From Psilocybe azurescens (lineage: Eukaryota; Basidiomycota; Agaricomycetes; Agaricales; Agrocybaceae), in contig JAJIRX010000828.1 of NCBI GenBank assembly GCA_023853785.1, forward strand, positions 28,843 through 92,842: 64,000 nucleotides of DNA, written 5' to 3'. Under the pieces are notes generated by a model. That model was not told where the DNA came from. It was given only the letters and a program-made list of their open reading frames with translations, and did no database searches. Below are positions 53,441 through 64,000 of this stretch, one piece after another. The stretch's first letter is position 1. Every line of letters begins with the position of its first letter. The translations under genes were made by a program, and so were the position numbers.

Positions 53441-53984
53441 CTGAAGCCCAAAATAGAAACATACCCGGATTCCGGGTAAATATGCTGGACGAAACATATC
53501 CTCAAGAATACCTAGTATACATTCAGTGGACAGTCTGCATACAAATGTAGTATACATGCTATGTGTTGCGCACATCAGAATGAAGTGTGATGCGCGACAC
53601 GCAAAGCATTATGCATCCGAAGACAGACAAATCCGCACGTCTGCAGAGAAATAAAAACATAAATCAGAAAAATGAAACATTGGACAAGGAGAAGAGTGAG
53701 AGGAACTCACTCTTGCAACGTATCATACAAAGACTTATAACTCCTTAAATTACCCTTCAACCTCCTAATATCCAAGCTATACATATCATTCAACCTATCC
53801 AACCTCGTTGGCTCAATGCCAAACTGTATTTCATCGCCATATGCTGGGCCCGTGCCTCCTTTACTATTGGAACCAGAGGCCCAAAAGGCGGATGGAGGCA
53901 CTGTGGTGAGCGGCGAGGGCGAGATCGGATTGTGCAATGCATCCCATCCGTTCATGTTCAATGGTTCACCAACGATAACAACAC

Positions 53985-54960
53985 GCCGGCAGGACCTCGA
54001 GCGCAGTGCGCGCTTCCTGATCAAGACGCCGCACATCAGTCAGCGTGTGCAGCGGCTCGTGCTCACCGATGAGTGGTGGGTCAGCCGCCGCGCGCATCCG
54101 CACGCAGACCAACAACCTGTTCGTGCTCGGCAGGGACTTCTACAGGTCCATCACGCAGATCTTCAGCTCGGCGCTCAAGATCGTGCCGCGGCTGACGACG
54201 CTTCGTGCTGTGCAATCTGAAGATGAACGCGGAGCTGGTGAGGAGGATTGCGGAGATCGGGACACTGCACGCTCGAACTGCATCTATGCTATGTCCCGAG
54301 GACGGTGCTGCGGAAGCTGCTCGCTGCTCGCCTCCCCCTCCTCATCACCATTGGACAGCGCGCTTGTGTGCCCGCAGGTGTCGAACCTACGCATATACAT
54401 GGACTCGTCCTTCAAGGAGATGCACAGCCAGTGGATGGTCTCCTCATGTGCCCCACCATCCACACGCTGTCGTTGGTGCAGTTTGGGATCGGGCGCATTC
54501 CTCATGCCGATGCAGCGTTCTGGACGAAGTGCAAGCTGGACAACCTAGAGAGGCTCACGCTAGACAACACCGACGCGGGTGATCTGGCAGAGTTCGTCAG
54601 GTTCCTTGCCACCCCGGGCGGTGCTGGTGGAGGCACGGGCGCAGCGCAGTGCATGACGCACTTCAAGCTGCACATGGACAGGGGTCTCCTGGACGCTGAC
54701 ATCATCGCGCTCCTCTCCGCGCTGCACACCGCACACGCGCCGCTCGAGGTGCTCGTGCTGTAGGGCCTCTCGGACGCCCGGATTCCCCTTGTTCGACGCT
54801 TAATCGCCGCGCTGTTCCCCGACCTCCTGGCGCTGACACTCGTCAGGAGGCAGAACGCAAGCCAGCACCAGCACAAGCTCGCCGGACTGGCCGTGCATGT
54901 CGTGGGAGTATGCACAGAGGATGCGCAGGTTCAGGAGGCTGAGGCATTTTTGCTGGAATT
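53985..54960 (+). pseudogene. F-box/LRR-like protein fragment, frameshifted
   Basis: Pieces in three frames resemble the LRR-like region of fungal F-box proteins: SARFLIKTPHISQRVQRLVL (start), NNLFVLGRDFYRSITQIFSS with ALKIVPRLTTLR, LHLCYVPRTVLRKLLAARLP, VSNLRIYMDSSFKEMHSQW, CPTIHTLSLVQFGIGRIP, CKLDNLERLTLDNTDAGDLA and SALHTAHAPLEVLVL. The F-box itself is not seen. Base composition is distinctly more GC-rich than the flanking transposons. An opposed open frame (53900-53707: TGPAYGDEIQFGIEPTRLDR, LNDMYSLDIRRLKGNLRSYK) looks like part of another protein and could not be named. Confidence 0.6.
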
Positions 54961-55446
54961 TTAGGACGGAGTATTGGGATGCGACGCCGAGGGCGCTGTT
55001 AGGGTTTGCGAGTGATTTTGGCGGGTGCGGGTGCGGTTGCTAATCGTGTGGGTGGTGGTGTTGGCGGTTTGTGCGGGAGGGAGACGAGGAGGGAGCAGTT
55101 GGTCGACAATAGTAGTAATGACGCGAGCGCCAGTACCAGCCCAATCCCGGCACCCCCACCCACAGACGGATGCCCCGTACTTCCTTGACAGCCACTGGGC
55201 GGTCTCCCCTTCGTCGCACACTGCCTGACGCTGCGCTCGTTTTCGCTCATGGACCGTACCGTCGACATTACCCATGCTGAGGATGCCGAGCTTCCCGATT
55301 TCTTGGGGGCGAGCTTCCATTGTGCTTTCCCACCAACACCCGTGCCCGCATCCGCTGGTGGTCTTAGGCGCAATCAACGACAGCAGTCGCCCATGCACAC
55401 ACAAAAGGTAAATGCACAGGCAACGGCGGCGCAGGACCGACTGCAT
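54961..55446 (-). other. Open frame, unrecognised
   Basis: The minus frame of 161 codons includes MEARPQEIGKLGILSMGNVD, RKRAQRQAVCDEGETAQWLS. The opposite strand is also open. No domain is recognised; coding status is uncertain. Confidence 0.25.
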
Positions 55447-55612
55447 CCCACAACTCCCCCCAATGCCCGGCGCTAAACGACACGGACACGAATGAGGATG
55501 AGGACTCTGCAGCGGAGACGCCCGTCGCAGAGGGTGCAGCAGTGATAAGCTGGATGGAGGGGATGCACGCTGTGGTGTTGGCGTGTGGCGTTGATGCTGT
55601 TGCTGATGATGG

Positions 55613-57116
55613 TTAGGGCAAAGAGGAGATGCGTAAGGGTCTTCTTGGTGCAGGGGTCCGGACCTTCTCTTCTTGTGGTGAAGATATCAGCGTAGCGTTG
55701 GGCGCAACCTTGTTGGTTTCCGTTCGCATGTTCTTCGGGCACGCTGCTGTAGGTTTCTGTGTTTTGATAGTAGATTCTTTCTGTAAAATTGCAACAAAGT
55801 GTCAGATAAAACTGTGGCATAAGCCGGTAAAGTGCATACGTGACCTTAATGAGTTCCGCAATTCAAGCCCGGAATTCTTGAATTCGTCGTTCTTCTTGTT
55901 CTAAACGCACTTTCGGAGGGGGTACTTTGTTATTAACAATAATCTATAGCTGGTGTGAGTGACATACAATCAAATTAGGATGATAATAACGCGTACTTGT
56001 TCAAGGGTGGCGTTGAGAGACTCAATATTTGTGCGTACATCGTAAAGTGTGTTCAATATTGTTATAATTTGATCATAAGCTTGAGGCAGCGGCCTGCAGG
56101 AGGCTGCCGCCGCCGTGCAGCCAAACTGGATGCCCCAGGAGCGCGAGGAGCAGAGGCTCAGGCAGGAGGAGCTCGCGGCGCGGTATGCGCACTACCAGGC
56201 GTCCGCGGCGCTCGCGGCGTGCGAGGAGGCGCAGCTGGAGGAGGAGGAGGAGGAGGAGGAGGAGGAGGAGCTCGCAAAGGCGGCGAGGCATGAGCTGCAG
56301 AAGATGGAGTGGCCGAAGCAGCCCAAGGCCGGGGCGGGGGTAGGGACGCTGGAGGAGAAGGACAAGTCACTGGGGAAGGCGGTGAAAAGGTTTTTGAGAA
56401 GGGACCAAGAACGCATCGCCAGGACCCCTCTTGAGCGCAGAACTCTCGCGAGCGTTTGGGCGACACTGCCCTCTGAGAGCCTACCAAGACCGCCCTCAGC
56501 GAAATTGTTCAGGAAGAGCTCCCAGTCTCCGTGGCCGGTGTCGTACATTGAGTAGCGGGTGTCTGTAAGTGAAAAGGATGTAAATCAGTTGGTGCCTTGC
56601 TGCCGGTTCAGCAAACGATTTGTGAAGTGAAAGATATGGGTGAGGGTGCGGGCAAACAAGGATGGTAAGATGGAGCGCTGTACGCTCAGATTGGTTCACT
56701 GTATGTCATCTCTGAGCATGAGTGGTATAAAGAAGGCAAAATATACGCACTACTGGTCGATGTACTTCAGCGCGGCATGTGCATACACCTCTGGTTCAAT
56801 TTCATGTTTGCCTTCCCGATGCATTGGATTCTTTCAAGAGGCGTGGCACCTGAGAATTGCGTGCGTCAATTTCTGGCTCTGGCCCTGAGCACATATCTTT
56901 ATCATAAGCGTTGTTGTTGTCATTTGGACGAGATGAAAGAGGCCAAGCTCAGATGGATCAGTATCTCTGATCAAATCGCCCTAGATGTGTGTCGAGAACG
57001 GTATGCGTGAAAATGACAGAGCGTTCGGAGGCAGCTGGGGCGATCTGAGCAGCAGTTTCATTGAGAGACCAAGTATTCCGTGTAAGACGGTCAATTTGGT
57101 CTGAGAGAGGAGCCAT
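55613..57116 (-). pseudogene. Probable DASH-complex subunit Spc34, broken
   Basis: Spc34 is a subunit of the fungal DASH/Dam1 ring that couples kinetochores to microtubules. The minus strand from 57116 reads MAPLSDQIDRLTRNTWSLNE, SVIFTHTVLDTHLG, then after a one-base shift DLIRDTDPSELGLFHL, close to the usual family N-terminus (IFT.ALL..HDI..LIRDTE..E..LF). Further pieces are REGKHEIEPEVYAHAALKYI (about 56800), YDQIITILNTLYDVRTNIES with LNATLEQ (about 56080-56000), EQEERRIQEFRA, stop, IAELIK (about 55900), and the C-terminal KESTIKTQKPTAACPK region ending TAA at 55613. Introns near 55995-55905 and 55845-55790 are plausible. The shift near 57000 and the in-frame TGA near 55870 break the gene. 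A GC-rich segment (56100-56560) separates the halves. Confidence 0.6.
56115..56555 (+). other. GC-rich segment with Glu-run frame, inside the Spc34 remnant
   Basis: The plus frame begins NWMPQEREEQRLRQEELAAR and has an eleven-Glu run from a GAG microsatellite (56238-56271), then LQKMEWPKQPKAG. The minus strand is also open (MYDTGHGDWELFLNNFAEGG). Either may be a real fragment. It is markedly more GC-rich than the surrounding Spc34 pieces, so it may be a separate insertion. Confidence 0.35.
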
Positions 57117-57399
57117 TGTACTTTGTTGTGAAATGGCAGAGGATGTGTTTGGTTTGTTACCTGTTATGACGAGTTTCCTAACAAGGCAATACACAGCTCT
57201 TGTTTCCCCCTCTCCCATTCGCCCTGAGCCAGCCTAATTAAGAACTGGGCTCACAACGGACGCTCTTCTTATCCTTTTCTATACTACCCTCCGCACCATT
57301 GTCGATTTACAAATTGTCTAAAATCCAGACTATTTCGCCATGGTAACGATATATTTTATTCTGCTCATGCTTACCACCCAATTGACGCCAGATTCTCCA

Positions 57400-58100
57400 G
57401 CTTGCACCTCTCTTCGGTGCGATCTCTCCTTCAAATCTAGCTCTATCTAATGTGGGAGCCCCTGCAACTAGTTTTCTATGGATATGCTGTCCATCCCCTC
57501 ACTCTGTCTCGCCACGATACCAGGCACTCCGGCCGCTAATCGACTTTCAACGGTGACCGAAGCTTCTAACGGATGTCAATTCAGTCATGAGAGACGTAAT
57601 GACCCTGGAAGTCGGCAACGAGATTTACATGTTCGAAAGTACATTCCTTCTCCCAGAGATCAGGTGGAAGGAATCTGGTATCGAGGGTACGTTTGCTGCA
57701 CCTAAATTATTTCGATTGACATACGAGGTAACTCTGTCGTTCTAGATATGTACTATGCACAACGAGACGGCCACCAGTAACCTGGTCTCTCTCCGATCCA
57801 TCTCCCTCAACCTCACACAATTGACCCTCCGTTGAGGCCGAAGAGACCCAGCAGTTTTTCATCGGCATCTTTCCAGCTTCCCATATCTTCGTTCGTGACG
57901 TTGATATCGCAACTTAGTCACATGATGATTGCGTTGATTGTTGATTCTGTTCAACGTTCCCTAGAGTCTACCCTGCCTGCGCCTACGTCTATCAATCCCG
58001 ATCGCCATGCAAAAGAGGTTTAAACCGCACAGAAGGGGTAGCAGGATAACTGAGAAGAAACAATCAGGTTCATAGGTGAGTCATACATTCATTTCTTTCA
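57400..58100 (+). other. Possible gene remnant, unrecognised
   Basis: The plus strand reads LLTDVNSVMRDVMTLEVGNE, IYMFESTFLLPEIRWKESGI, EGTFAAPKLFRLTYEV (about 57560-57735), then LVSLRSISLNLTQLTL. It looks like protein but I cannot place it. The rest of the stretch holds nothing clear. Confidence 0.25.
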
Positions 58101-58109
58101 AATTACACG

Positions 58110-59046
58110 TTACTGACTTATTTTATCAGTGTCGCCTGAAACTTCAATAGTGGGAACTTCAGGCTGAGGAGTAGCAGAGGGCAACCGAGAGACGGGAAGA
58201 GGTGGCTCAGGAAATAGCGTACTTCTATTCTCAGGTAAATCGTCTTGATCCGACTCTTCGTTTGCAGAATCGCCGTTTATACGAGGATTCGTCATAGTTA
58301 TCTGAAAGGAAATCGCTGTGCTCTCCACCTTCATCCGAAACTTCTCCCTCCTCCAACTCTCCGCTCCCATCTTGATTCGCATTGACCTCGACAAATGATC
58401 CAGAAGAGGACGCTGAGAGAGAGAGATACCGTCACGATGGCTCGCTCGGAATTGACTTCGATATTTTCTTATCGTCTTCCTTGGAACCGGAAGTACTAGC
58501 TTCACCTTTGTCTGTTTCTTTGGAGATGGGAGTGAACACCGAACCGACGGCTGGTTTATCTTGATTGGGCATTGCAGTCAGAGCGGCGAAGACAGATACG
58601 CTTGCCTTTGAGCCCTCAGCTTCAGGCTTAGAGAATACCGGCGAAGCGGCTGGCTTGATAGGATCGGCAGCCTTGTCACCCTTCGACTTCAACAAATCGG
58701 TAAACGACGTCTTGGGGCCCGCAAATGCAGAAAACCTGCTCGGAGCTCCGCTGAAAGCGCCGAAACCACCCACTGCTGGTGCCTTCGCCGGTGTTGTCTC
58801 TATCGATCGGGCGGGAGGAAACACGGACTTGGGACCACCAAGAGCAGATGTTGACCCAAACGCAGGGCTCGCTGTGCCACTGACTGGCGTTTTGGGAGTA
58901 GTAGAAATCTGACCGAAAGCTGAGACTGGAGGTGGAGTCTCGTCGGGTTTCTTGAAGAACGCAGAGCTCTTGGGGGTTTCATTACTTCCGAACGCGGGCC
59001 ATATGCTCACTCTCAGCACCAGGTTTGTCTCTTCGCACCTGGCCAC
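58110..59046 (-). pseudogene. FG-nucleoporin fragment, probably Nup159-like
   Basis: The minus strand from about 59010 has phenylalanine-glycine repeats spaced by Ser/Thr/Pro/Ala-rich sequence: IWPAFGSNETPKSSAFFKKP, VSAFGQISTTPKTPVSGTAS, PAFGSTSALGG, VGGFGAFSGAPSRFSAFAGP, SVFAALTAMPNQDKPAVGSV. An acidic part follows (SSSGSFVEVNANQDGSGELE, EGEVSDEGG) and then LPPSR-like PPLPVSRLPSATPQPEVPTI. FG repeats line the nuclear pore and bind transport receptors. The order FG region, acidic stretch, Pro-rich TTPQPE-type tail suggests Nup159. The N-terminal beta-propeller and C-terminal coiled coil are not seen, and frames shift near 58430 and 58300. It is therefore a fragment. Confidence 0.5.
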
Positions 59047-59094
59047 CTGTTATCCCCCTCTCTGATCGCTAGAATTGTAGCAGCCATTGCTTCC

Positions 59095-59442
59095 ATGCCG
59101 CCTTCTCATTCCTATATGATAGATGACGATGGCGACGGCAGTGACATCTGTCCTGTCTGCGATGGCGAGTGCACCTGCCATCCTCAAGCGACTGCTGTTC
59201 ACGAACGGCATCAGGACACACAGAACATCGTTGACATCAAGTTCGAGGCGGACGTGAGCCGGTTCGCGCATACCGCTACATCTGCGACAAACAGCAGCAG
59301 CGAGTGTGTATGGAGACGACGACCGTCTTCACAAGCGGGAGATGTTGATGTTGATGTTGATGTGGGCATGCATTTGGAAGGAGGGTACGAGGAGGAGGAG
59401 GAGGAGGACGGCGAGCTGGAGGGCGAGGGCGACACAACATGA
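59095..59442 (+). CDS. Short Cys-rich acidic ORF, possibly a gene fragment
   Basis: MPPSHSYMIDDDGDGSDICP begins at 59095, with the cysteine group CPVCDGECTC at about 59152-59181 (a likely small zinc-binding knuckle) and an acidic Glu-rich end encoded by a GAGGAG run (59390-59412). A GATGTTGATGTT repeat encodes VDVDVD. A similar CPVC.GECTC motif occurs in conserved basidiomycete proteins I cannot name. It is only 115 codons, with no partner exons recognised, so it may be a fragment of a longer gene. Confidence 0.4.
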   Translation: MPPSHSYMIDDDGDGSDICPVCDGECTCHPQATAVHERHQDTQNIVDIKFEADVSRFAHTATSATNSSSECVWRRRPSSQAGDVDVDVDVGMHLEGGYEEEEEEDGELEGEGDTT

Positions 59443-59472
59443 ATTCCAGCGCCCTGGTAGTTTGCGTTGGAT

Positions 59473-59519
59473 GACTTGTGATGCAATCCTTCAGCTGGGG
59501 CCCCGGCTTGACGTCATTT
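59473..59519 (+). repeat. 47-bp direct repeat, right copy
   Basis: ACTTGTGATGCAATCCTTCA, then CCGGCTTGACGTCATTTG. Partner of 53393-53440. It lies about 125 bp before the start codon of the TET/JBP-like gene. Confidence 0.7.
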
Positions 59520-59642
59520 GTAGACCAAATTCAAAGAGACCCGGGTATGTAGATAGGTGGAGATTAGAAACCCAAATATGATTGTACACGTTCACACCAG
59601 TCTTGTTTGGTTTCCTCTCATCTCTTTCATTGAACCTTGACA

Positions 59643-62600
59643 ATGCCCTCTAAGACCAGGCCTCAGCATCAGTTAACACGACGACTCACACGCAGGTCGC
59701 TTTTACGCACTGGGCTTTTGCAGCATCGGAATGGCTCTGGCAGTGCCCTGGACAATACATCTTCATCATTGGACTACAGTCCCTCTGTTTCTTCCAGCTC
59801 ATCATCTTCTTATGCACCACGAGCTCGGCATAAACGTCCCTCGAAATGGCCCTGTATTTAGGAAACTTGCATCCACCCCTGCCTCAGATGAGCCCCGGTT
59901 TGCTCCAGTACCCCATCATCAATTTGACCCCAGTCTTGATACTGGAATGAGGTTGCACTCCCTCCTGGTGCAAGAAAAATGACCGAACTGGTTGGCCGTG
60001 ACCCTCTTCTACCTGTATTGTATGAACTTGATCAACATCCTCTGGTTAATCACCCTTGTGCACGTATTATTTTGGGAGTAGCAGATTGGTCGCTGGGAGG
60101 CCATGGCTGCTCGCTTTCGTCATTCAGCTAATACAAAGGTACCAAGAAACAAAGAAGACGGTATACAGCAAGGTACAATTTCTCTGTTTGAATTTCTTCA
60201 TAATGCTAATCTCACATTGTCTCTCTGCAGGTATCTTTTATGCAAAACCAACCGAAAATATTTTCTACCTGGAGAGAAACAAATATGGTTCAGGACGGTT
60301 TGAAGATGATATTCTGAAGTCATGGGCCCTATCTAGGTAAGATTCAAGTCTTCATTGAACCTATCATTCAACTACACAACTAACTCTCTGAAAATTTTTT
60401 TAGAGAGGACCGCAATCAAGATGATCTAGATAAATGCCGCAAGCTTCAAGAAGATATTCTAGGTCCTACAAGTCTGATGTCACCACATAAACCGGTGAAA
60501 GATGAAAATGGAAATTATATTGGCGGCATCCAATTTGAGCGGCACGACCGAGCTGTCAACATCAAATCAGGTCCACGCTGTTATACTCTTGGTGCAACAA
60601 TGCAGGCCCAGAAAACCATGAGTGCTCCAGGTGCTCAAAGTAAAGTATTCTCAAGAACAAAAGACGCAGACTCATCAATAAGATTCAATATTGTCAAGGT
60701 ATGTTTCTCACGTATCTTTTGTACATTTTATTAATTTTATTTAACAAATTAACCAGACTGGTGCAGCGGCCGGTATTATGGGTCTCAAAAAAGCCCCCGA
60801 ATCTCTGCTCAGACGTTTAAAACGACAAGCAGCAGTGTCTGCTTTGGCTCCTATTGGAGATGATGAGAACTGCGCCTGGCCATCCTGGCAATTAAATATT
60901 GCTCCTGGCGTATCTCAGTCCGGTATGTTGTATTTTTAGATCTTGTATCATTAATACTAACTATCTGTTTGTATTAGATTCAAATTTGCAAGCATCTTTG
61001 GGGAAATTTGGAGAGCCCCATGTTGATGCTTCAGACAGTTCAGGGATTCCAACCTGTATGCAAATCCTCAGCAAGTTCAATCCCAATGTTTCCCAGAATA
61101 CTTTCATATCTTGTGTTGTGGAATAGCATGGTTGATGGAAGAGTTTTCAGTACTTTTTTTCAGGCCTCCACTTCCATGGAGGTCATCCACCTATCACCAA
61201 CAATCTTTATTATCGGTTGACTCTAATTGGGTATCCCCCAACCAAATTGTCAATGGTTATGATGCAGTAGCCTTTGCAGCAGGTGCTAAGCACGAACCAT
61301 TCACAGTTGGCATTGAGATGCGCACTCCTATGTATGAATTTTTTTCTATTTAGTAGCAACTATGACTGAGAATTTTTGCAGATCACATCATCTATCAGAG
61401 ACAGGCATATGTGGGCAGGCAACTTGGGCTGCTGATGGCAGTGCTCTTCTTTCACCAAAAGCACACATCAATCAGTTTAGCCGGCTCCTTCTTCAGGCTA
61501 TAACATTTTTTGCCCGTCAGCTACCCCCCGGACATGATACCGCTGTGTGGACAAGTCTTTAGCCATGAAAATAGTTTCAGTTGTCATTGACAATAAAAGA
61601 GTTACAGCTGATGATTGGGATCTGGGTCCTGGCTGGACTGGTGATGACGTGAAAATTGGCACCAACTATACTCAGATCTTGGCCAATTTGAATGCCATAT
61701 CCATTGAAGACCTCTCACCAACAGCTCTTGCTACATTGTGTAATACCGACTTGGCATCCACTGCACCCTATGGTAATGAAGATCTTCGATCTGCAACTGA
61801 GGAGGCCCATTATCTCAAGAAATCAAAGGAGGATATTCCTCTTTGTGTTGTGGCAGAAGGACCACAGGATGAATCAATACTTGGTGGGCTCTTATGGTAG
61901 GAGCTAGAAAACGTCAGTGCATTTTTATAAATTTTTATTGCTACCATTAATTTGTGTACAGGTGCAGTCAAACAAGCTCGTAAGCCAACTGTTTCCAGTT
62001 GGAGTTCACTTAAACGAAAGCGGGTTGTCTGTATGTTATAATATATTCAAACCTGTGTCATAATTAATAAATACTTCTAGTATCAACCAATCAAGCTACT
62101 GCCAATTTTATAAATAGTGATGGAGAAAGTGAAAGACCGGATACGGAGACTGAAGAAAATACACCAGCATCCAACCAAGATAGAAGTCTGTAATTTCATT
62201 CATAAATTGATTTACAAACTGAATTATCATTTAGCTGCTAGAAAGAATACTGCTACTATGTCCAGAACTATCAAGAAAAAATTAATCCTGCTGGTAAATA
62301 TTCTGTAAATGATTGAGATACAATATATATTGACCAATTTTACACAGCCAGAACCAAATTTTTTGATGCATTACTACCTGAACGCCTGACAAGCACTCTT
62401 AAAGCTGTGCAACATGTTACATCCTCTCAGACTTTTCAGCAGTCATACATGGCGCCTCTTGACTTGTCAAAAATGGCTGAAATCTTAGATCAATCTGTGA
62501 TTACTGCCAATATTCGTCAAGCCTGTGCTTTCTATCATTCTTACCATCAGAAAAGAATGTTACAGCCACAATCAATCTATGGTTTCAGCGAAAGCAGCTT

Positions 62601-64000
62601 TTTAGCCAACATGATGATTTGGGAATGGCTGGATGCAGTACTTCTTCAAGCCTATAATAATCAACATGATTTTTCAAATGGCCTAGTCACACTCCTAAAA
62701 CGTGTTGAAAATATTTTGACAGCTCAGAAAGCAGTCAGCATTGATGCTGCTACCATTCTATCTGGCTTTAAATCTGGAGAAGCGGTGTACACTTTTGCTC
62801 CTGGCACTTCCAAATTTAACACAATCACCAAAAATTCCATTCTTAATTTGGCCTCAGTTATTCTCCAGCATTGGTTTGATTTTCCTCCTCCAGATCAGAA
62901 AAGATTGCCTGGTTCACTAGGCAATTGATCGACCATCTAGGCAAAGAAATTCTCATTCTCGATGCCACCTGGGAAGCCAGTCTTCATATCAATGAGCATA
63001 TTCTTGATAGAAGTAAAAACAAGGTTGTCACCAAGAAAGACCTTGAAGCCTGGTCTAAGACCTATCTCCATAAATATTCTCTTCACCAGAATAACAATTC
63101 AGATAATCGACACACTTTACAATCTATCGACAAACTGATTGTTGACTTCTTCTCTCTGCAGTCAGCTTCATCTGTCTCTGAGCATCCAGCCTTATCCCTA
63201 CCATATACATATCACCACTTAGATATTGATGGAATAGGCAATTTGGAGGAAAATAATGCAATGAGCATTTCTAATGTTCCTGAAGTTGAGGTAATGTATT
63301 TTTGCACTTTTGATCTACCGGCGCTATAATATTTATAGCATGAAGGCTTGAACAATCCTACAGTTACTCATTTGGCACATTTACTATTTCCGACTATCAG
63401 CCCCATGCCCAATCCTCAAATGTTTGAGCGCTTTGTTCAAATGATTGAACCACTTTATGACTTTGTTGACAATCCCACCATGCCCAGTATTGTTGTTCCA
63501 TTGAAAGGAACCACAGCCAGTTCAGCACGTGCCCATTACCGTGCCTCCTATTGCAAAAAGTTCAGCAAGATACAGATAAGAAACTGCCTTTCCGTGATCT
63601 TGCAGTGTCGCGCCACGCAATTCTTCAACCTGGAGGACCATTCTCACCAGAAAATCTTTCTACTATGTCTGGGCTCTTCAGCGCTTTGATTTATCGTGGC
63701 ATTACACATAACACCAAATTTCTTTGGGAGTATCCCCGGACTTTGTTTGTGGACTATAAAGACTGGAACAAAGTGCACAAGTATCTCTGAAAGAAAAAGA
63801 AACCAACAACATATTTTTGCAATACTTCAGCATACGGCCAATCCACTAAGGCTAGACAAGTAGACAATGCAGAAGAGTACTGGAACAAAATCCATGAAAA
63901 TCCTAAATTTCTGGATTTCATCCGCTGTCCCACTTCCCATCCTATTGAGTTCTTAGAACTTTTCAACCTCTTCCATACTCTTAAAGCATTTGGAACACTC
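59643..64000 (+). pseudogene. TET/JBP-like 2OG-Fe(II) dioxygenase, damaged, continues past the window
   Basis: Members of this family oxidise 5-methylcytosine or thymine in DNA; basidiomycetes carry expanded sets linked to transposons. The start is MPSKTRPQHQLTRRLTRRS (59643), followed by a Ser-rich region. Introns look canonical (for example 60166-60230, 60337-60403, 60699-60757). The dioxygenase core: QFERHDRAVNIKSGPRCYTL; GEPHVDASDS with the HxD iron ligands (61019-61027); FPEYFHILCCGIAWLMEEFS; SGLHFHGGHPP with the distal His (61175-61177); YYRLTLIGYPP with the Arg that binds 2-oxoglutarate (61214-61216); NGYDAVAFAAGAKHEPFTVG. These lie in different frames, so at least three one-base shifts occur between 61080 and 61250. 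The long C-terminal region is mostly open (62407-62928, 62925-63329, 63348 onward), with QSIDKLIVDFFSLQSA. All three iron ligands and the Arg survive, so the inactivation may be recent. Confidence 0.7.

Noticed and set aside
54961..55476. Confident gene call
   Set aside because: Both strands are open in GC-rich sequence and neither shows a recognisable motif.

Overview
The window looks like nuclear DNA of a mushroom-forming basidiomycete (Agaricomycetes). It is AT-rich, has short spliceosomal introns (GT...AG, about 50-60 bp), and carries transposase families that are expanded mainly in these fungi: KDZ with CxC2, CxC5 and CxC6 cysteine clusters, Plavaka/CACTA, fungal hAT and Tc1/mariner. It also has a TET/JBP-like oxygenase gene and fungal Hsp70-like and TPR genes. 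It is a transposon graveyard with nested insertions. Almost every coding region is broken by frameshifts or stops. No operons, CRISPR arrays, rRNA or intact tRNA genes were seen.

Layout. 1-743: decayed coding remnant. 744-3945: old Tc1/mariner element with a second, younger Tc1 family (2052-3645) inserted in it; a sister copy of the younger one lies at 17709-19312. 3962-10735: KDZ element 1 (CxC5/CxC6 type), with a transposase gene and a partner gene on the minus strand plus a minisatellite. 10.7-20.8 kb: gene fragments, three copies of a ~320-bp MITE, an unclassified repeat block, and a small hypothetical gene at 19.6-20.8 kb. 20992-24090: KDZ element 2, with a perfect 8-bp target duplication, a fourth MITE inside its partner gene and a truncated transposase. 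24.4-29.85 kb: a degraded CxC2-type KDZ transposase and an opposed coiled-coil gene. 29865-35411: two KDZ-type ends enclosing minisatellites and a hAT element (31263-34332) with a perfect 8-bp duplication.

36.2-40.8 kb: a CACTA end interrupted by two tandem AT-flanked elements. 40.8-49.3 kb: a broken Hsp70-like gene (itself hit by a KDZ-type nonautonomous element at 41985-43177 with a perfect 8-bp duplication), TPR remnants and unrecognised sequence. 49332-53.3 kb: a Plavaka (CACTA) transposase gene. 53.4-59.5 kb: GC-richer fragments of ordinary cellular genes (F-box/LRR-like, a probable DASH-complex Spc34 pseudogene, a probable Nup159-like fragment, a Cys-rich ORF), bracketed by two 47-bp direct repeats. 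59643-64000: a TET/JBP-like 2OG-Fe(II) dioxygenase gene, damaged but with its iron-ligand motifs readable, running off the window.

The most interesting points are as follows. (1) A TET/JBP-like oxygenase lies in the same orientation as a Plavaka transposase, with a shared sequence next to both. (2) The KDZ elements have a consistent terminal grammar, with one end starting CAGTACTT and the other GAGG(T/G)CTTT, 8-bp duplications, and a private subterminal repeat in each element. (3) tRNA-like A/B-box sequences occur inside two KDZ-type elements.
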